DNA of 64,000 bases. Source: Anaerolineae bacterium. Its GTDB lineage: Bacteria; Chloroflexota; Anaerolineae; Promineifilales; Promineifilaceae. A program made the translations under genes and the position numbers. This document shows positions 1 through 9,518 of the stretch, one piece after another (position 1 is the first letter of the stretch; the number at the start of each line of letters is the position of its first letter). Below the pieces are notes generated by a model. It was not told the origin of the DNA. It searched no databases and saw only the letters and a list, made by a program, of their open reading frames with translations. Location: the NCBI GenBank assembly GCA_023954475.1, contig JAMLHW010000017.1:1-64000 (forward strand), in the 5' to 3' direction.

Positions 1-32
1 AAATCGCTCTTTTTTTTCGGCCGATAATCCTA

Positions 33-938
33 CTACGCCCGACGAACAACGACCGCGATCCATTCCCCTTGCGATTCAATCTGCACAACGCGTCCACCGG
101 CTGCTTCGACAGCACTAACGATCACCGATTGCTGCTGATCCAGAATACCACTTAAGATCAAAAAACCGTCCAGTGCCACAAACGCCATCAAATCATCATG
201 CTCAAGTAAATCGACCAATATCGGTGTGAGAATGTTCGCCACGACGACGCGCCAATTGCGCGACGGTACAGCACGTAAACTACCCTGGCGGACCTCAAGC
301 TCAACGCCGTTGACAGCCGCATTGTCGTGTGTTGCACGCACTGCTTCGGCATCTATATCGACCGCCAGCACACGACCAGCGCCCAATTTCTTCGAGCCAA
401 TTGCCAAAATTCCGGAACCTGTTCCGACATCCAGCACCGTATCATGCGGCTGCACAATCGTTTCCAGTACGGCAAGACAGAGTTGTGTAGTTGGATGCGT
501 ACCAGTGCCAAACGCCATTCCAGGATCGAGTGTGATAACTATGTCGTCGTCTGCCAGATCGGGCGTCGGCAACCAGCTTGGACATACCCACGTACGCTTT
601 CCGATTCGCATCGGCCGATAATGTGCCTCCCATGCATATGCCCAATCCTGTTCAGCTAAAACTGAGAATGTCGGCGACGGCAACCCGGCTGCTTCCAATA
701 CCGCCGCAAGTTGGGCTCGCATTTCGGCCGAATCACGCTCAAGCGGTATATAACCCTTCACCCAGGTTTCCGTCAAAAGCGCCGTCGGGTCCGGATCGTC
801 GGGATTTCCACGCTGTTCCGTCGCAATCCCGCCCTCTTGAGTAAAAGGCTCCAGCAACGCCACAGCCGTCACAGACGGTTGTTCACTGTCCAATAATGTT
901 TCATCGTCAACGACAATAATTACTTCCAACCAATCCAT
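33..938 (-). CDS. prmA: Ribosomal protein L11 methyltransferase
   Basis: A 301-residue cytoplasmic SAM-dependent methyltransferase expected to methylate ribosomal protein L11. The substrate-loop motif DPGMAFGTGTHPTT lies near residues 138-151. The SAM-binding motif VLDVGTGSG follows near 168-176, and VANILTPILVDL corresponds to the catalytic N-[IL]-[LT]-x-P segment. The N-terminus MDWLE is typical of the family, so the ATG at 938 is preferred over a TTG four codons upstream. Length matches the family (about 290-310). It is the last gene of the hrcA-grpE-dnaK-dnaJ-prmA series, a very common bacterial order. Its stop lies 32 bases from the window edge, so the operon may continue. Confidence 0.95.
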   Translation of the reverse strand: MDWLEVIIVVDDETLLDSEQPSVTAVALLEPFTQEGGIATEQRGNPDDPDPTALLTETWVKGYIPLERDSAEMRAQLAAVLEAAGLPSPTFSVLAEQDWAYAWEAHYRPMRIGKRTWVCPSWLPTPDLADDDIVITLDPGMAFGTGTHPTTQLCLAVLETIVQPHDTVLDVGTGSGILAIGSKKLGAGRVLAVDIDAEAVRATHDNAAVNGVELEVRQGSLRAVPSRNWRVVVANILTPILVDLLEHDDLMAFVALDGFLILSGILDQQQSVIVSAVEAAGGRVVQIESQGEWIAVVVRRA

Positions 939-1029
939 TATTGCACCCAATTTATCGTGACACGCTTGCCAAACAAAAAAGCCAGAGGCAAATTACCTCC
1001 GGCTCATATCAATACAGCAACACCACAGC

Positions 1030-2160
1030 TTACAATCCCAATGCATCTTTTAGCTGCGTGAAAAATCCGCCCTTTTCCGGCTGCGGGATAACCGCTTTTT
1101 GTCCCAGCGTTGGCGCTAACTCTTGGAACAAACGACGTTGTGCTTCTGTCAATTTCTGCGGAATGGCTACCTGAACAACAACCAGCAAATCACCCCGTCC
1201 GTTACGCTGTAGACGCGGCATGCCCATATTGCTCAAGCGAATCACTTTGCCTGATTGTGTACCGGGCGGAATATGCAGCGTCGTTTCGCTGCCGTCCGGG
1301 ATTGGAATCATAATTTCGTCTCCCAACGCGGCTTGCGAAACGTTGATCTCCAGATCAATCAACACATCGTTACCCTGACGCTGGAAAAACTCATGCCGTT
1401 TGACGTGTAAAACGACGTACAGGTTACCGGGAGGACCACCGGCTAAACCCGGTTCACCCTCACCAGTGAGACGTATTTGCGTGTCGTTGTCGACACCGGG
1501 AGGAACGCGTACTTTGAGACGGCGCGTCTTTTGCACCTGTTTGCGTCCGTTGCACTCGTGACATGGGGTGGGAATAACTTCGCCATTGCCATTACAAATC
1601 GGACATGTGGTAACGTTGACAAAGGAACCGAGAATCGATTGCTGTACCCGTCGCACTTCGCCACTGCCATTACAGTGCTCACAACGCGTCGTTTTCGTGC
1701 CCGGCTCGGCACCGGAGCCAGTGCAATGTGTGCAAATCTCAGAACGACGAATTTCGATTTCGTGTTCGCCGCCGGAGAATGCATCTTCAAACGAGATACT
1801 CAAGTCATAGCGGAGGTCAGCACCACGTCGTGGCCCACCACGGCGTCGTTTTCGGCCGAAACCCGCGCCAAAAAACTCCTCAAAAATGTCAGCCACATTG
1901 CCGAAATCAAAATCCTGAAAGCCGGGTCCTCCGGCACCGCTGACACCTGCATGACCAAACCGATCATATGCCGCACGCTTCTCATCGTCAGACAACACTT
2001 CATACGCCTCAGCGACTTCCTTGAACTTATCCTCAGCGCCCTGATCTTTGTTGACATCTGGATGATATTGTTGTGCAAGACGACGAAATGCTTTCTTCAT
2101 ATCCGATTTCGTCGCATTCTTTTGCACACCCAAAACGTCGTAATAATCCCGTTTTGCCAT
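1030..2160 (-). CDS. dnaJ: Chaperone DnaJ (Hsp40)
   Basis: A 376-residue co-chaperone that delivers unfolded proteins to DnaK and stimulates its ATPase. The J domain covers residues 1-70 with the essential HPD at 33-35. A Gly/Phe-rich stretch follows (about 70-110). Four zinc-binding CxxCxGxG-type repeats come next (CTHCTGSG, CEHCNGSG, CPICNGNG, CHECNGRK; the last lacks the final GxG). The substrate-binding C-terminal domain is complete. Type I DnaJ length is normal. It lies 128 bases downstream of dnaK and upstream of prmA on the same strand, and should be under the HrcA/CIRCE control described at 6069-6095. Confidence 0.97.
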   Translation of the reverse strand: MAKRDYYDVLGVQKNATKSDMKKAFRRLAQQYHPDVNKDQGAEDKFKEVAEAYEVLSDDEKRAAYDRFGHAGVSGAGGPGFQDFDFGNVADIFEEFFGAGFGRKRRRGGPRRGADLRYDLSISFEDAFSGGEHEIEIRRSEICTHCTGSGAEPGTKTTRCEHCNGSGEVRRVQQSILGSFVNVTTCPICNGNGEVIPTPCHECNGRKQVQKTRRLKVRVPPGVDNDTQIRLTGEGEPGLAGGPPGNLYVVLHVKRHEFFQRQGNDVLIDLEINVSQAALGDEIMIPIPDGSETTLHIPPGTQSGKVIRLSNMGMPRLQRNGRGDLLVVVQVAIPQKLTEAQRRLFQELAPTLGQKAVIPQPEKGGFFTQLKDALGL

Positions 2161-2288
2161 ATTCCAGTCCTGTTAGACCTGCACCTCAGGTGCTTCGGCC
2201 ACTAAAATCACAAGCAAAAGGAAGGTTACAGAGATATGCTCCATAACCTTCGTCAACTATCTACACCATGTTTCGGCCGATACGTAGA

Positions 2289-4205
2289 CTAAGCTTCGCT
2301 AAACTCGCCCTCTACCACATCGTCATCAGCGGCAGAACTACCGCCGGAACCAGCACTTTCAGGACCGGCACCATCATCCGCTGCGGCCCCGCCCTGTTGC
2401 TGATACATCGCTGCACCGGCTTGCTGCATCACATTCTGCAATTTCTCCACAGCAGAACGAATCTCAGTCGCGTCATCCCGGTTCATCGCCTCACGCACCG
2501 TTTTAACTTCAGCCTCGATCTGGGATTTCAACCCGTCCGGAATCGAAGCAGCGTTATCAGCCACCATCTTTTCAGCACTATAAATAGCTGAATCTGCCGT
2601 ATTGCGTACTTCGATCAAATCCTTGCGTGCCTGGTCTTCCGACGCATGTTGTTCTGCATCTCGCACCATTTGATCGATTTGATCGTCACTCAAACCACTA
2701 GACGGGATGATTTGCATCGCCTGTTCACGCGCAGTGGCCTTGTCCTTAGCGCTTACATTGAGAATACCATCCGCATTGATATCAAATGTAACTTCGATTT
2801 GCGGGATACCACGTGGCGCCGGCGGAATACCATCCAAAATAAATCGGCCGAGGCTCTTGTTATCTGCAGCCATAGACCGTTCACCCTGCAACACATGAAT
2901 TTCGACTTGTGTCTGCCCATCAGCTGCAGTCGAGAAAACTTGACTCTTCTTAGTCGGAATCGTCGTATTACGCTCGATCAACGGTGTCGCCACACCACCC
3001 AACGTCTCAATACTCAGCGTCAACGGCGTAACGTCGAGCAACAAAACGTCTTTCACATCGCCACCCAGGACACCACCTTGAATAGCAGCACCAATACCGA
3101 CGACCTCATCTGGATTCACACCTTTGTGCGGCTCACGGCCAAAGAACTCTTTGACTGCTTGCTGAATAGCCGGCATACGCGTCATACCACCAACGAGAAC
3201 TATCTGCGTGATCTCTGAGGTCGACAACCCCGCGTCCTTAAGTGCTTTCTTGCACGGCTCAATCGTACTTTTAACCAAGTCATCGACAAGTTGCTCAAAG
3301 CGTGCCCGCGTCAATGTCATATTGAGATGCTTTGGACCGCTGGCATCGGCCGTTATGAACGGCAGATTCAGTTCAGTCTGCATCGTCGTTGACAGTTCAA
3401 TCTTGGCTTTCTCTGCCGCTTCACGCAAACGTTGTAGTGCCTGCCGGTCGTCACGCAGATCAATACCATTCTCTTGTTTGAACAGGTCCGCAGCCCAGTC
3501 AATGATGCGGCGGTCAAAGTCATCACCACCGAGGAACGTATCGCCGTTGGTAGCGCGAACTTCAAAAACACCGTCGCCTACTTCAAGCACGGAAATGTCA
3601 AACGTACCGCCGCCCAGGTCATAGACAGCGATAACTTCATCCCCTTCATTGCCCAGACCGTAGGCAAGAGAAGAAGCAGTCGGCTCATTGACTATGCGCA
3701 ACACATCGAGTCCGGCAATTTTACCGGCGTCTTTCGTGGCCTGGCGTTGGCTGTCATTGAAGTAAGCCGGTACAGTAATCACAGCTTGCGTTATAACTTG
3801 ACCTTGACCCAAATAAGCTTCAGCATCGCTTTTAATCTTTTGCAATATCATCGCCGATACTTCCGGCGGTGAATATTCGCGGTCGTTCATCACAACGCGA
3901 ACATCGCCGTTTGCAGCTCTACGCACTTCGTATGGAACGTATTTGATGGCGCGTTGCACTAGCGGATCATCGAATTTGCGGCCCATGAACCGCTTAACTG
4001 AAAAAATGGTGTTGAGTGGGTTGACAACCGCCTGCCGTTTGGCAACCTGACCGACAATACGTTCGCCGGTTTTAGGATTGACAGCAACTATCGATGGAAA
4101 AATGCGTCCACCTTCTGCACTGGAGATGACAACTGGCTCACCTCCTTCAATGATAGCGGCTACGGAGTTAGTGGTACCCAAGTCAATACCGATAATTTTA
4201 CCCAT
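2289..4205 (-). CDS. dnaK: Chaperone DnaK (Hsp70)
   Basis: A 638-residue ATP-dependent Hsp70 chaperone. The N-terminal phosphate-binding motif GIDLGTTNS is at residues 5-13. The actin-like ATPase domain extends to about 380 and includes [18 protein letters not shown] and [11 protein letters not shown]. The substrate-binding domain contains [14 protein letters not shown]. The helical lid is followed by a Gly/Ser-rich, acidic tail ending EGEFSEA, comparable to the EEVD-like tails of bacterial DnaK. The ATG at 4205 follows AGGAG at a distance of about 10 bases. It sits between grpE and dnaJ as in most Gram-positive-type hrcA operons. Nothing unusual was seen. Confidence 0.98.
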   Translation of the reverse strand: MGKIIGIDLGTTNSVAAIIEGGEPVVISSAEGGRIFPSIVAVNPKTGERIVGQVAKRQAVVNPLNTIFSVKRFMGRKFDDPLVQRAIKYVPYEVRRAANGDVRVVMNDREYSPPEVSAMILQKIKSDAEAYLGQGQVITQAVITVPAYFNDSQRQATKDAGKIAGLDVLRIVNEPTASSLAYGLGNEGDEVIAVYDLGGGTFDISVLEVGDGVFEVRATNGDTFLGGDDFDRRIIDWAADLFKQENGIDLRDDRQALQRLREAAEKAKIELSTTMQTELNLPFITADASGPKHLNMTLTRARFEQLVDDLVKSTIEPCKKALKDAGLSTSEITQIVLVGGMTRMPAIQQAVKEFFGREPHKGVNPDEVVGIGAAIQGGVLGGDVKDVLLLDVTPLTLSIETLGGVATPLIERNTTIPTKKSQVFSTAADGQTQVEIHVLQGERSMAADNKSLGRFILDGIPPAPRGIPQIEVTFDINADGILNVSAKDKATAREQAMQIIPSSGLSDDQIDQMVRDAEQHASEDQARKDLIEVRNTADSAIYSAEKMVADNAASIPDGLKSQIEAEVKTVREAMNRDDATEIRSAVEKLQNVMQQAGAAMYQQQGGAAADDGAGPESAGSGGSSAADDDVVEGEFSEA

Positions 4206-4388
4206 GTGATTGATTACTCCTCTCGTCAGGTCTTCTCGTTCGTATTATTAATTCTATCAATGCTATGTCTGCAAACTGTTTCACACCAACGCCTTTTACA
4301 CTGGTGAATCGGCTCGCACACACCACATTGCATTATCGCGCATCATTATTAACTATTCGTTATCAAGCGCGGATTCAACAACTGAGGC

Positions 4389-4979
4389 TTATGCAGCTAC
4401 ACCAACAACAGCAGGCCTAATAACACGGTCGCCCATCCGATACCCATTTTGAAATACCGCGATCACTGTCCCGCTCTCGTGTTCTTCAGAAGGCTCTTGC
4501 ATAATCGCATCGTGAAGATTGGGATCAAACGGCTGACCTAATGCGTCAATTGGCTCCAGCTTGAGATGGTCAAATATGCCGAGCAATTTGCGACGCACAA
4601 GCTGCACACCGGCAAACCAGTCGTCACCGGCAATGGCTTCAGGCGTGTTGTCGATCAATCTGTCGAAGTCATCGACTATCGGTAGTAATTTGGTTGCGAC
4701 TTCGACAGTGGCGTTGGTATACGCATCGGCGCGTTGACGGTCGAAGCGCTTGCGGGCATTGGCAAATTCCGCTAACGTACGCTGCCACCCTTCCAGATTT
4801 TTGGCTGCTTCATCTTGTGCGGCTACCAACTGTTGCTCTAGTATCGATTCGGCCGATTCTTCAGCCTGCTCCTTTACCTCGAATTCCGCCTGCCCATCTG
4901 CTACAGGGACGCCTTGTTCATTCAACACCGGTTTTTCTTCAATTTCACTATTCTCGGTTTTTACAGCTTCTTCAGACAC
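4389..4979 (-). CDS. grpE: Nucleotide exchange factor GrpE
   Basis: A 196-residue GrpE that releases ADP from DnaK. The first about 60 residues are acidic and low in complexity. A long charged helix follows, with LAEFANARKRFDRQR where GrpE dimerises. The C-terminal beta domain carries the family signature around GYRMGDRVIRPAVVGVA at the very end. The start is a GTG at 4979 with AGGAAG just upstream, and only 21 bases separate it from the hrcA stop, indicating co-transcription. Length is normal for the family. Confidence 0.95.
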   Translation of the reverse strand: MSEEAVKTENSEIEEKPVLNEQGVPVADGQAEFEVKEQAEESAESILEQQLVAAQDEAAKNLEGWQRTLAEFANARKRFDRQRADAYTNATVEVATKLLPIVDDFDRLIDNTPEAIAGDDWFAGVQLVRRKLLGIFDHLKLEPIDALGQPFDPNLHDAIMQEPSEEHESGTVIAVFQNGYRMGDRVIRPAVVGVAA

Positions 4980-5000
4980 CTGTCTTCCTCACTACTCACC

Positions 5001-6029
5001 CTATTCGACGAGATATTCACTCAAAAATCCACTCATAATATCTGCCACATAACGAACGGCCGAAATATTGCGACCATACGGCATCCGTGTCGAACCAACA
5101 ACGGCAATTTCGCCTGTCAAATCTTCGCCAATGCCGTATCGCGAAACGATCAGCGTACAGTGGCGCAACTCTTCCCAACGCCCTTCACCACCAATGATCA
5201 CATTGACGCCACTTTCTTCAGTTTCAACCAGTTCGGCAACAATATCGCCAAGCAAGGTGCGTTCTTCCAGCAATTTCACTGCCGGGCGCGTTGTCTCATC
5301 ATCCAGTATATTGGCAATCCCATCGCGATAGATGCGACTGATGGTGCGTGTATCGACACGGCGCATCACTTCCAGTACCAGACGTGTTACATCCTGTTCC
5401 AGTTCGTCAAGATAACCTAGTCGAGCCTGAATTTGATCGAGATTTTTGCCTTCGAATTGGGTATTCAGACGTGTTGCCGCTTCGCTGAGACGTTGCTGCA
5501 AAATTGGTGTTGCCAACGTTAAAATCTGTTGCTTGATCTCGCCACCATGCAGAACAAAAATCATCAACACTTGTCGACCGGTAGTGGATATGAGTTGGAC
5601 GTGTTTGTAAACGCTGAAACGAGGCCTTGGTGCCGTCACAAAACTGGCCCCGTGCGAAATGCGAGCGAGAACAGCAGCTGCCAACTGCATCCATTGCTCC
5701 AAATCCAGACGGGCCTGATGGAACTGGTGCATTATCATCTGGCGATCATCCAGCGGCAGTTCAAATTCACCAACGAGTCTCTGTACAAAAAAGCGATACC
5801 CTTTCTCGGTTGGAATGCGACCGGCAGATGTGTGCAATTGGTGAATGTAGCCGAGATCAGTCAAAAGCGACATTTCGTTGCGAATTGTCGCTGAGCTGAC
5901 GTCGAGATTGTAACGGTCGACCAATGTTTTGGAACCGAGGGGACGGCCAGATTCAACAAACGAGCGCACAATAAGACCGAGGATGGTCTGTTGGCGTTCA
6001 GTTAGCGGATGAAATACATCGTCGAACAT
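5001..6029 (-). CDS. hrcA: Heat-inducible transcription repressor HrcA
   Basis: A 342-residue HrcA, the repressor that binds CIRCE and is kept active by GroEL in studied bacteria. The N-terminal winged helix (about residues 1-80) contains LTERQQTILG, SGRPLGSKTLV and SSATIRNEMSLLTDLGYI, all characteristic. The GAF-like and insertion domains follow. The C-terminus has the usual MPYGRNISAVRYVADIMS. It is the first gene of the heat-shock operon and is preceded by a perfectly spaced CIRCE, which implies autoregulation of the whole operon. No strong Shine-Dalgarno is visible before the ATG. Confidence 0.96.
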   Translation of the reverse strand: MFDDVFHPLTERQQTILGLIVRSFVESGRPLGSKTLVDRYNLDVSSATIRNEMSLLTDLGYIHQLHTSAGRIPTEKGYRFFVQRLVGEFELPLDDRQMIMHQFHQARLDLEQWMQLAAAVLARISHGASFVTAPRPRFSVYKHVQLISTTGRQVLMIFVLHGGEIKQQILTLATPILQQRLSEAATRLNTQFEGKNLDQIQARLGYLDELEQDVTRLVLEVMRRVDTRTISRIYRDGIANILDDETTRPAVKLLEERTLLGDIVAELVETEESGVNVIIGGEGRWEELRHCTLIVSRYGIGEDLTGEIAVVGSTRMPYGRNISAVRYVADIMSGFLSEYLVE

Positions 6030-6068
6030 AATGGTTTCGGCCGATATTGAATAACTGTTTACAAAAGA

Positions 6069-6095
6069 GTAGCACTCTCGTTCGGAGAGTGCTAA
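6069..6095 (-). promoter_or_regulatory. CIRCE operator (HrcA binding site)
   Basis: The arms TAGCACTC and GAGTGCTAA are separated by exactly 9 bases. This matches the consensus TTAGCACTC-N9-GAGTGCTAA with one mismatch, at the outermost base of the plus-strand left arm. It lies about 40 bases upstream of the hrcA start and just downstream of the promoter at 6111-6139, so bound HrcA would block transcription. Confidence 0.95.
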
Positions 6096-6110
6096 TGCAT
6101 GGCCTAAGTT

Positions 6111-6139
6111 ATGGTATCATGCGCCAAAAACAGCGTCAA
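6111..6139 (-). promoter_or_regulatory. Sigma-70-type promoter of the hrcA operon
   Basis: Read on the minus strand, TTGACG (6134-6139) is followed after 17 bases by TACCAT (6111-6116). The -35 matches consensus at 5 of 6 positions and the -10 at 4 of 6. The predicted transcription start lies immediately before the CIRCE element, the usual geometry for HrcA repression. Confidence 0.65.
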
Positions 6140-6275
6140 TAAGAAGCGAATAAGAACTGATCACCCGACCACACATGCGGTAGAGAAAAGCATGAGTATA
6201 GAGCATTCTGATCAGGTACAGGTAAATTGGCCGTGCAACAGCCGCTCCGGCAGCCGAAATTGAACGCAGACCTCA

Positions 6276-7004
6276 CTATTGACGCGAGTCAATTGTGCCA
6301 GGCGCAGGTATATAAAGCACATCGCCAGCCTCAATATCATTGACATCCGCGATGCCATTGTAAACAGCCAACTCGTAAACCGAAAGGCCAAATCGTGCCG
6401 CAATGGACGACAGCGTATCGCCGGGCTGCACGATGTAGATTGGTGTGGCACACGAGTTCCCACTGAGAGGAATGATCAGCTGTTGGCCAACCTCAATCTG
6501 ATTGATATTGCGGATATTATTAGCGCAAATGATCTGGCTGCGAGGTACATTAAACGCTACAGCAATCTCATTGAGTGTGTCACCGGGACGAACTGTATAG
6601 ACCGTGTAATCGCCAGGCGTTGGCGGCGTTGCCGTGGGCAATGGCGTCGGAGATGGCGTCGGTTGTGTGACCGGCGTCTGGTTGATGATCTGTACAAGAT
6701 CATAGGTAATTGTTTGCTGACCGTTGGAACTAACTGTTACGGTTTCTTTAACGCGCAATTCGTATTGATACCCTGGCTGATAGCTAAAGCCATTGATTGT
6801 ATTGAAAAACGTATAGTATGGGCCTTCTGGCAGATCGGCAACGACTAGACACTGTCGGCTCTGCCCGTCAATGACACAAGGTGTCGTGTAGGGGGCGACG
6901 TAAAGCGTATATTCGGTAATGTAATTGTTAGTGCCGCCACAAGCGCTCAATGTAATAGCGATCAGTATGAGAAACAAGGCAGTACGTCTTATAAATGAAG
7001 TCAT
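6276..7004 (-). CDS. LysM-domain lipoprotein
   Basis: A 242-residue exported lipoprotein predicted to bind peptidoglycan. The N-terminus has basic residues, a hydrophobic stretch and the lipobox LSAC followed by GG, so the mature protein would be lipidated at that Cys. The first about 130 mature residues match no recognised family. A Pro/Thr-rich linker (TQPTPSPTPLPTATPPTP) leads to two LysM repeats beginning YTVRPGDTLNEIA and YIVQPGDTLSSIA. The start MTSFIRR at 7004 is preferred over a Met nine codons upstream because it gives a standard signal peptide. It follows 7108-7788 on the same strand and may be co-transcribed with it. The enzyme or partner it anchors is unknown. Confidence 0.88.
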   Translation of the reverse strand: MTSFIRRTALFLILIAITLSACGGTNNYITEYTLYVAPYTTPCVIDGQSRQCLVVADLPEGPYYTFFNTINGFSYQPGYQYELRVKETVTVSSNGQQTITYDLVQIINQTPVTQPTPSPTPLPTATPPTPGDYTVYTVRPGDTLNEIAVAFNVPRSQIICANNIRNINQIEVGQQLIIPLSGNSCATPIYIVQPGDTLSSIAARFGLSVYELAVYNGIADVNDIEAGDVLYIPAPGTIDSRQ

Positions 7005-7107
7005 TATCGGTTTTCCTGCAAATCGGGCCATCTACCACGATACAATGATGCGTTATATCAAAGGAAACTGTCAACTTTTCGGCAAAATCTGATCGCTACC
7101 CTTATCC

Positions 7108-7788
7108 CTACTGCGATGCCTCAGTCGCATCCGACGGCAACACAACAACGCGAACAGTAGTCTCGCTTTGTAGCGCCTGCGTATTGGTGACTATTGCGCC
7201 TATCTCATATTCACCAGGTGGTGCAGCTTCCCAAAAAGTCTCTAGCGCAACCAATGGGTTGGCTTCCAATTCCCAATCATCGATTCTTGCGTCGTTTACG
7301 AGTATTTCTACCGCTGCAATACCCACCAAATCACCAGCCAACAGCGTAATTGTTACGGTGGTTCCACTCTCGATCTCTGTGCCGGCTTGTGGCGCTGTAA
7401 TGTTAATCACGGGCGCTATCGGAACGGGTGTGCGCAAAATTGCCACCGTCGCTTCGGCCGAATCCAGTGCTGCTTGTACCTGCTTTTCGCTGTCAATCAG
7501 TGCGTCACGTTCAGCAGCATAGAGCGTTACTTCAGCACGCAACGCACCCAGATCGCTATCCAGTGTGTCGCGCTGCGCTTCGACCTCTACTAAACGACTG
7601 TGCTGCGCTTCCACTGTACTGTCGAGGGCTACGCGTACGCTTTCGGCGGTTGCAATGACACTGTCTGCCTCGGTTCGTTGATCGAGCAATGTCTGGCGCG
7701 TTTGCAAGAGAATAAAGATCGTTGCCAGCGCAACCAGCAACAACATTAGTAATGTGAGTGCAAGCCATGTCGGTACTGTTCGCTTCAT
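7108..7788 (-). CDS. Membrane-anchored coiled-coil protein with Ig-like domain
   Basis: A 226-residue protein not assigned to a named family. Residues 10-30 form a single hydrophobic segment (LALTLLMLLLVALATIFILL) after a short basic N-terminus, consistent with a signal anchor. Residues about 31-115 are heptad-like and charged, a probable coiled coil. After a Pro-rich hinge, residues about 125-220 resemble a bacterial Ig-like domain (PVINITAPQAGTEIESGTTV through PPGEYEIGAIVTN). The topology puts the Ig-like part outside the cell. It lies 103 bases upstream of the LysM lipoprotein and in the same direction, suggesting a shared envelope role, which is inference. Confidence 0.75.
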   Translation of the reverse strand: MKRTVPTWLALTLLMLLLVALATIFILLQTRQTLLDQRTEADSVIATAESVRVALDSTVEAQHSRLVEVEAQRDTLDSDLGALRAEVTLYAAERDALIDSEKQVQAALDSAEATVAILRTPVPIAPVINITAPQAGTEIESGTTVTITLLAGDLVGIAAVEILVNDARIDDWELEANPLVALETFWEAAPPGEYEIGAIVTNTQALQSETTVRVVVLPSDATEASQ

Positions 7789-8108
7789 ACTGCATCCTCA
7801 ACTCGGGTCTCCAAAGTGTACCCCAAACTGCATTTTTGCACCCGGCAACCCGCTAATTTTCGGCCGATTTCATGCTGTTTTACCCATTGCCGCCTCAATC
7901 AGCCATCTGTCAGAATGTCGTTAAAAAAGGTGACATTGGGCTGTTTTTCCCTATCAGATAGGGCCAATGATAGCTTTTGACAGTCTTTTTACCCTATATT
8001 TCCGCTCGATGCATGTGCGATTTTCAAACTGCACCTTCCTTAAAGGCATAATTGGAAATCAGACAGCTCGAAAACTAGGTTTAAATCATTGTGAAGGATG
8101 GGAACTTC
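7789..8108. promoter_or_regulatory. Divergent intergenic region with inverted repeat 5' of mvaA
   Basis: This 320-base gap separates the minus-strand envelope genes from the plus-strand mevalonate cluster and has no credible gene. It holds one HIP-like octamer (7862-7869). A 7-bp inverted repeat, CCCTATC-A-GATAGGG, lies at 7949-7963, nested inside flanking CATTGG/CCAATG arms, and could be an operator or a folded leader. AT-rich sequence with TATATT at 7995-8000 could be a -10 box, but no good -35 is spaced from it. The Shine-Dalgarno GAAGGA at 8093-8098 serves mvaA. Confidence 0.4.
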
Positions 8109-9443
8109 ATGACACAATTTACGAATGGGAATGTGAACGGTCATCGCAAATCGTCGCGCATTCCAGGCTTTTATAGAAAAAGTCTGGAAGAACGAGTCGG
8201 ATACATTGCTGATTTTGCTGATCTCAATTCGGCCGAAGCCGATATTCTACTCAACACGGGTTTGCAGTCAGAGCAAGCCGACAGCATGATCGAAAACGCT
8301 ATTGGCACCCTCGCTCTGCCATTGGGCATCGCTTGCAATTTCAAAATCAACGGACGCGATTACCTGATTCCGATGGCAGTCGAAGAGCCGAGTGTGCTGG
8401 CAGCCGTCAGCCACGCAGCCAAATTGATACGGGCCGGTGGTGGATTTCGCACCGAATCAAGTGACCCGGTCATGATCGGCCAGATTCAACTGCTTGACGT
8501 TCCCGACATGCATGCTGCCATTGCTGCACTCGAAGCCAATCGCACCATGCTCATGGACGAAGCCGACAGCGTCAGCCAAAGCATAGTGCGGCGCGGCGGC
8601 GGCTCGCGCGACATCGAAATTCGGCCGTTTCCCGACACACCGGTTGGCCCAATGCTCGTCGTCCACCTGCTCTACGACACACGCGACGCGATGGGCGCCA
8701 ATGCTATCAATACTGCCGTAGAGCACATCGCTCCTGTCGTCGCGGAACTCACTGGTGGACGTACTAATCTGCGCATTTTATCTAACCTGACTGACCAACG
8801 TACGGCAACAGCACGGTGCATCGTCCCGGCCAGCGAATTGGATTGCAGTGGCATGGATGGCACCACGGTGGCCAAACGCATTGAAGAGGCTAACGCATTT
8901 GCCATTGTCGACCCGTATCGCGCTGCTACTCACAACAAAGGCATCATGAACGGCATTGATTCGGTCGTCATCGCTACGGGCAACGACTGGCGCGCTGTGG
9001 AAGCGGGTGCACATGCCTATGCCGCCCGCAACGGTCGCTACTCTTCCATGACCGATTGGCATGTGAACGAAGACGGCGATCTGGTCGGTGAAATTACGCT
9101 GCCGATGGCAGTGGGTACGGTTGGCGGCGCGACCAAAGTGCATCCGACCGCGCAAGTGGCCATGAAGATTTTGGACGTCGATTCGGCCGAAGAACTGGCC
9201 CAAATCATGGTCGCAGTTGGTCTTGCACAAAATTTGGCAGCGATTAAGGCCCTGGCAACTACCGGCATCCAATCCGGTCACATGAAACTGCATGCCCGAC
9301 AAGTCGCTCTCGCCGCCGGTGCCGACAACGGCATGGTACAACGCATCGCCGATCAACTCGTCGCCGAAGGCAACGTCCGCGTCGTCCGCGCTCGCGAAAT
9401 TCTCGCCGAGTTGGAATTAGAAACAGAACTTATACCTGCATAG
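8109..9443 (+). CDS. mvaA: Hydroxymethylglutaryl-CoA reductase, class II
   Basis: A 444-residue enzyme interconverting HMG-CoA and mevalonate with NAD(P)H. Class II features are visible: ENAIGTLALPLGIA (catalytic Glu), DAMGANAINT, THNKGIMNGIDSV with the catalytic Lys, TGNDWRA with the catalytic Asp, GTVGGATKVHP, and GHMKLHARQVA with the catalytic His near the C-terminus. The ATG at 8109 follows GAAGGA at about 10 bases. A GTG at 8091 is possible but overlaps that ribosome site. It opens a plus-strand cluster with HMG-CoA synthase, a thiolase-like protein and DUF35, which points to the biosynthetic mevalonate pathway, not mevalonate degradation. Confidence 0.95.
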   Translation: MTQFTNGNVNGHRKSSRIPGFYRKSLEERVGYIADFADLNSAEADILLNTGLQSEQADSMIENAIGTLALPLGIACNFKINGRDYLIPMAVEEPSVLAAVSHAAKLIRAGGGFRTESSDPVMIGQIQLLDVPDMHAAIAALEANRTMLMDEADSVSQSIVRRGGGSRDIEIRPFPDTPVGPMLVVHLLYDTRDAMGANAINTAVEHIAPVVAELTGGRTNLRILSNLTDQRTATARCIVPASELDCSGMDGTTVAKRIEEANAFAIVDPYRAATHNKGIMNGIDSVVIATGNDWRAVEAGAHAYAARNGRYSSMTDWHVNEDGDLVGEITLPMAVGTVGGATKVHPTAQVAMKILDVDSAEELAQIMVAVGLAQNLAAIKALATTGIQSGHMKLHARQVALAAGADNGMVQRIADQLVAEGNVRVVRAREILAELELETELIPA

Positions 9444-9518
9444 GAGAATAGTGAGCGGCCAATGGCGAGTGATGAAATACTCTGACTGCTGACCACCATT
9501 CACTGATCACCAATTATT
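9444..9518 (+). repeat. GTGA/TCAC-rich spacer, copy 1
   Basis: The gap between mvaA and the HMG-CoA synthase gene is rich in AGTGA in its first half and in TCACT/CACC in its second half, so it can fold back on itself imperfectly. It ends CACTGATCACCAATTATT directly before the ATG, with no Shine-Dalgarno. A closely similar spacer occupies the next gap (10587-10657). Confidence 0.6.

Noticed and set aside
1477-2205. A 242-residue plus-strand reading frame opposite dnaJ
   Set aside because: It mirrors the codon structure of dnaJ, which is certain on the other strand; no domain or ribosome site was seen.
8091-8108. GTG at 8091 as start of mvaA
   Set aside because: It overlaps the GAAGGA site that is ideally spaced for the ATG at 8109.
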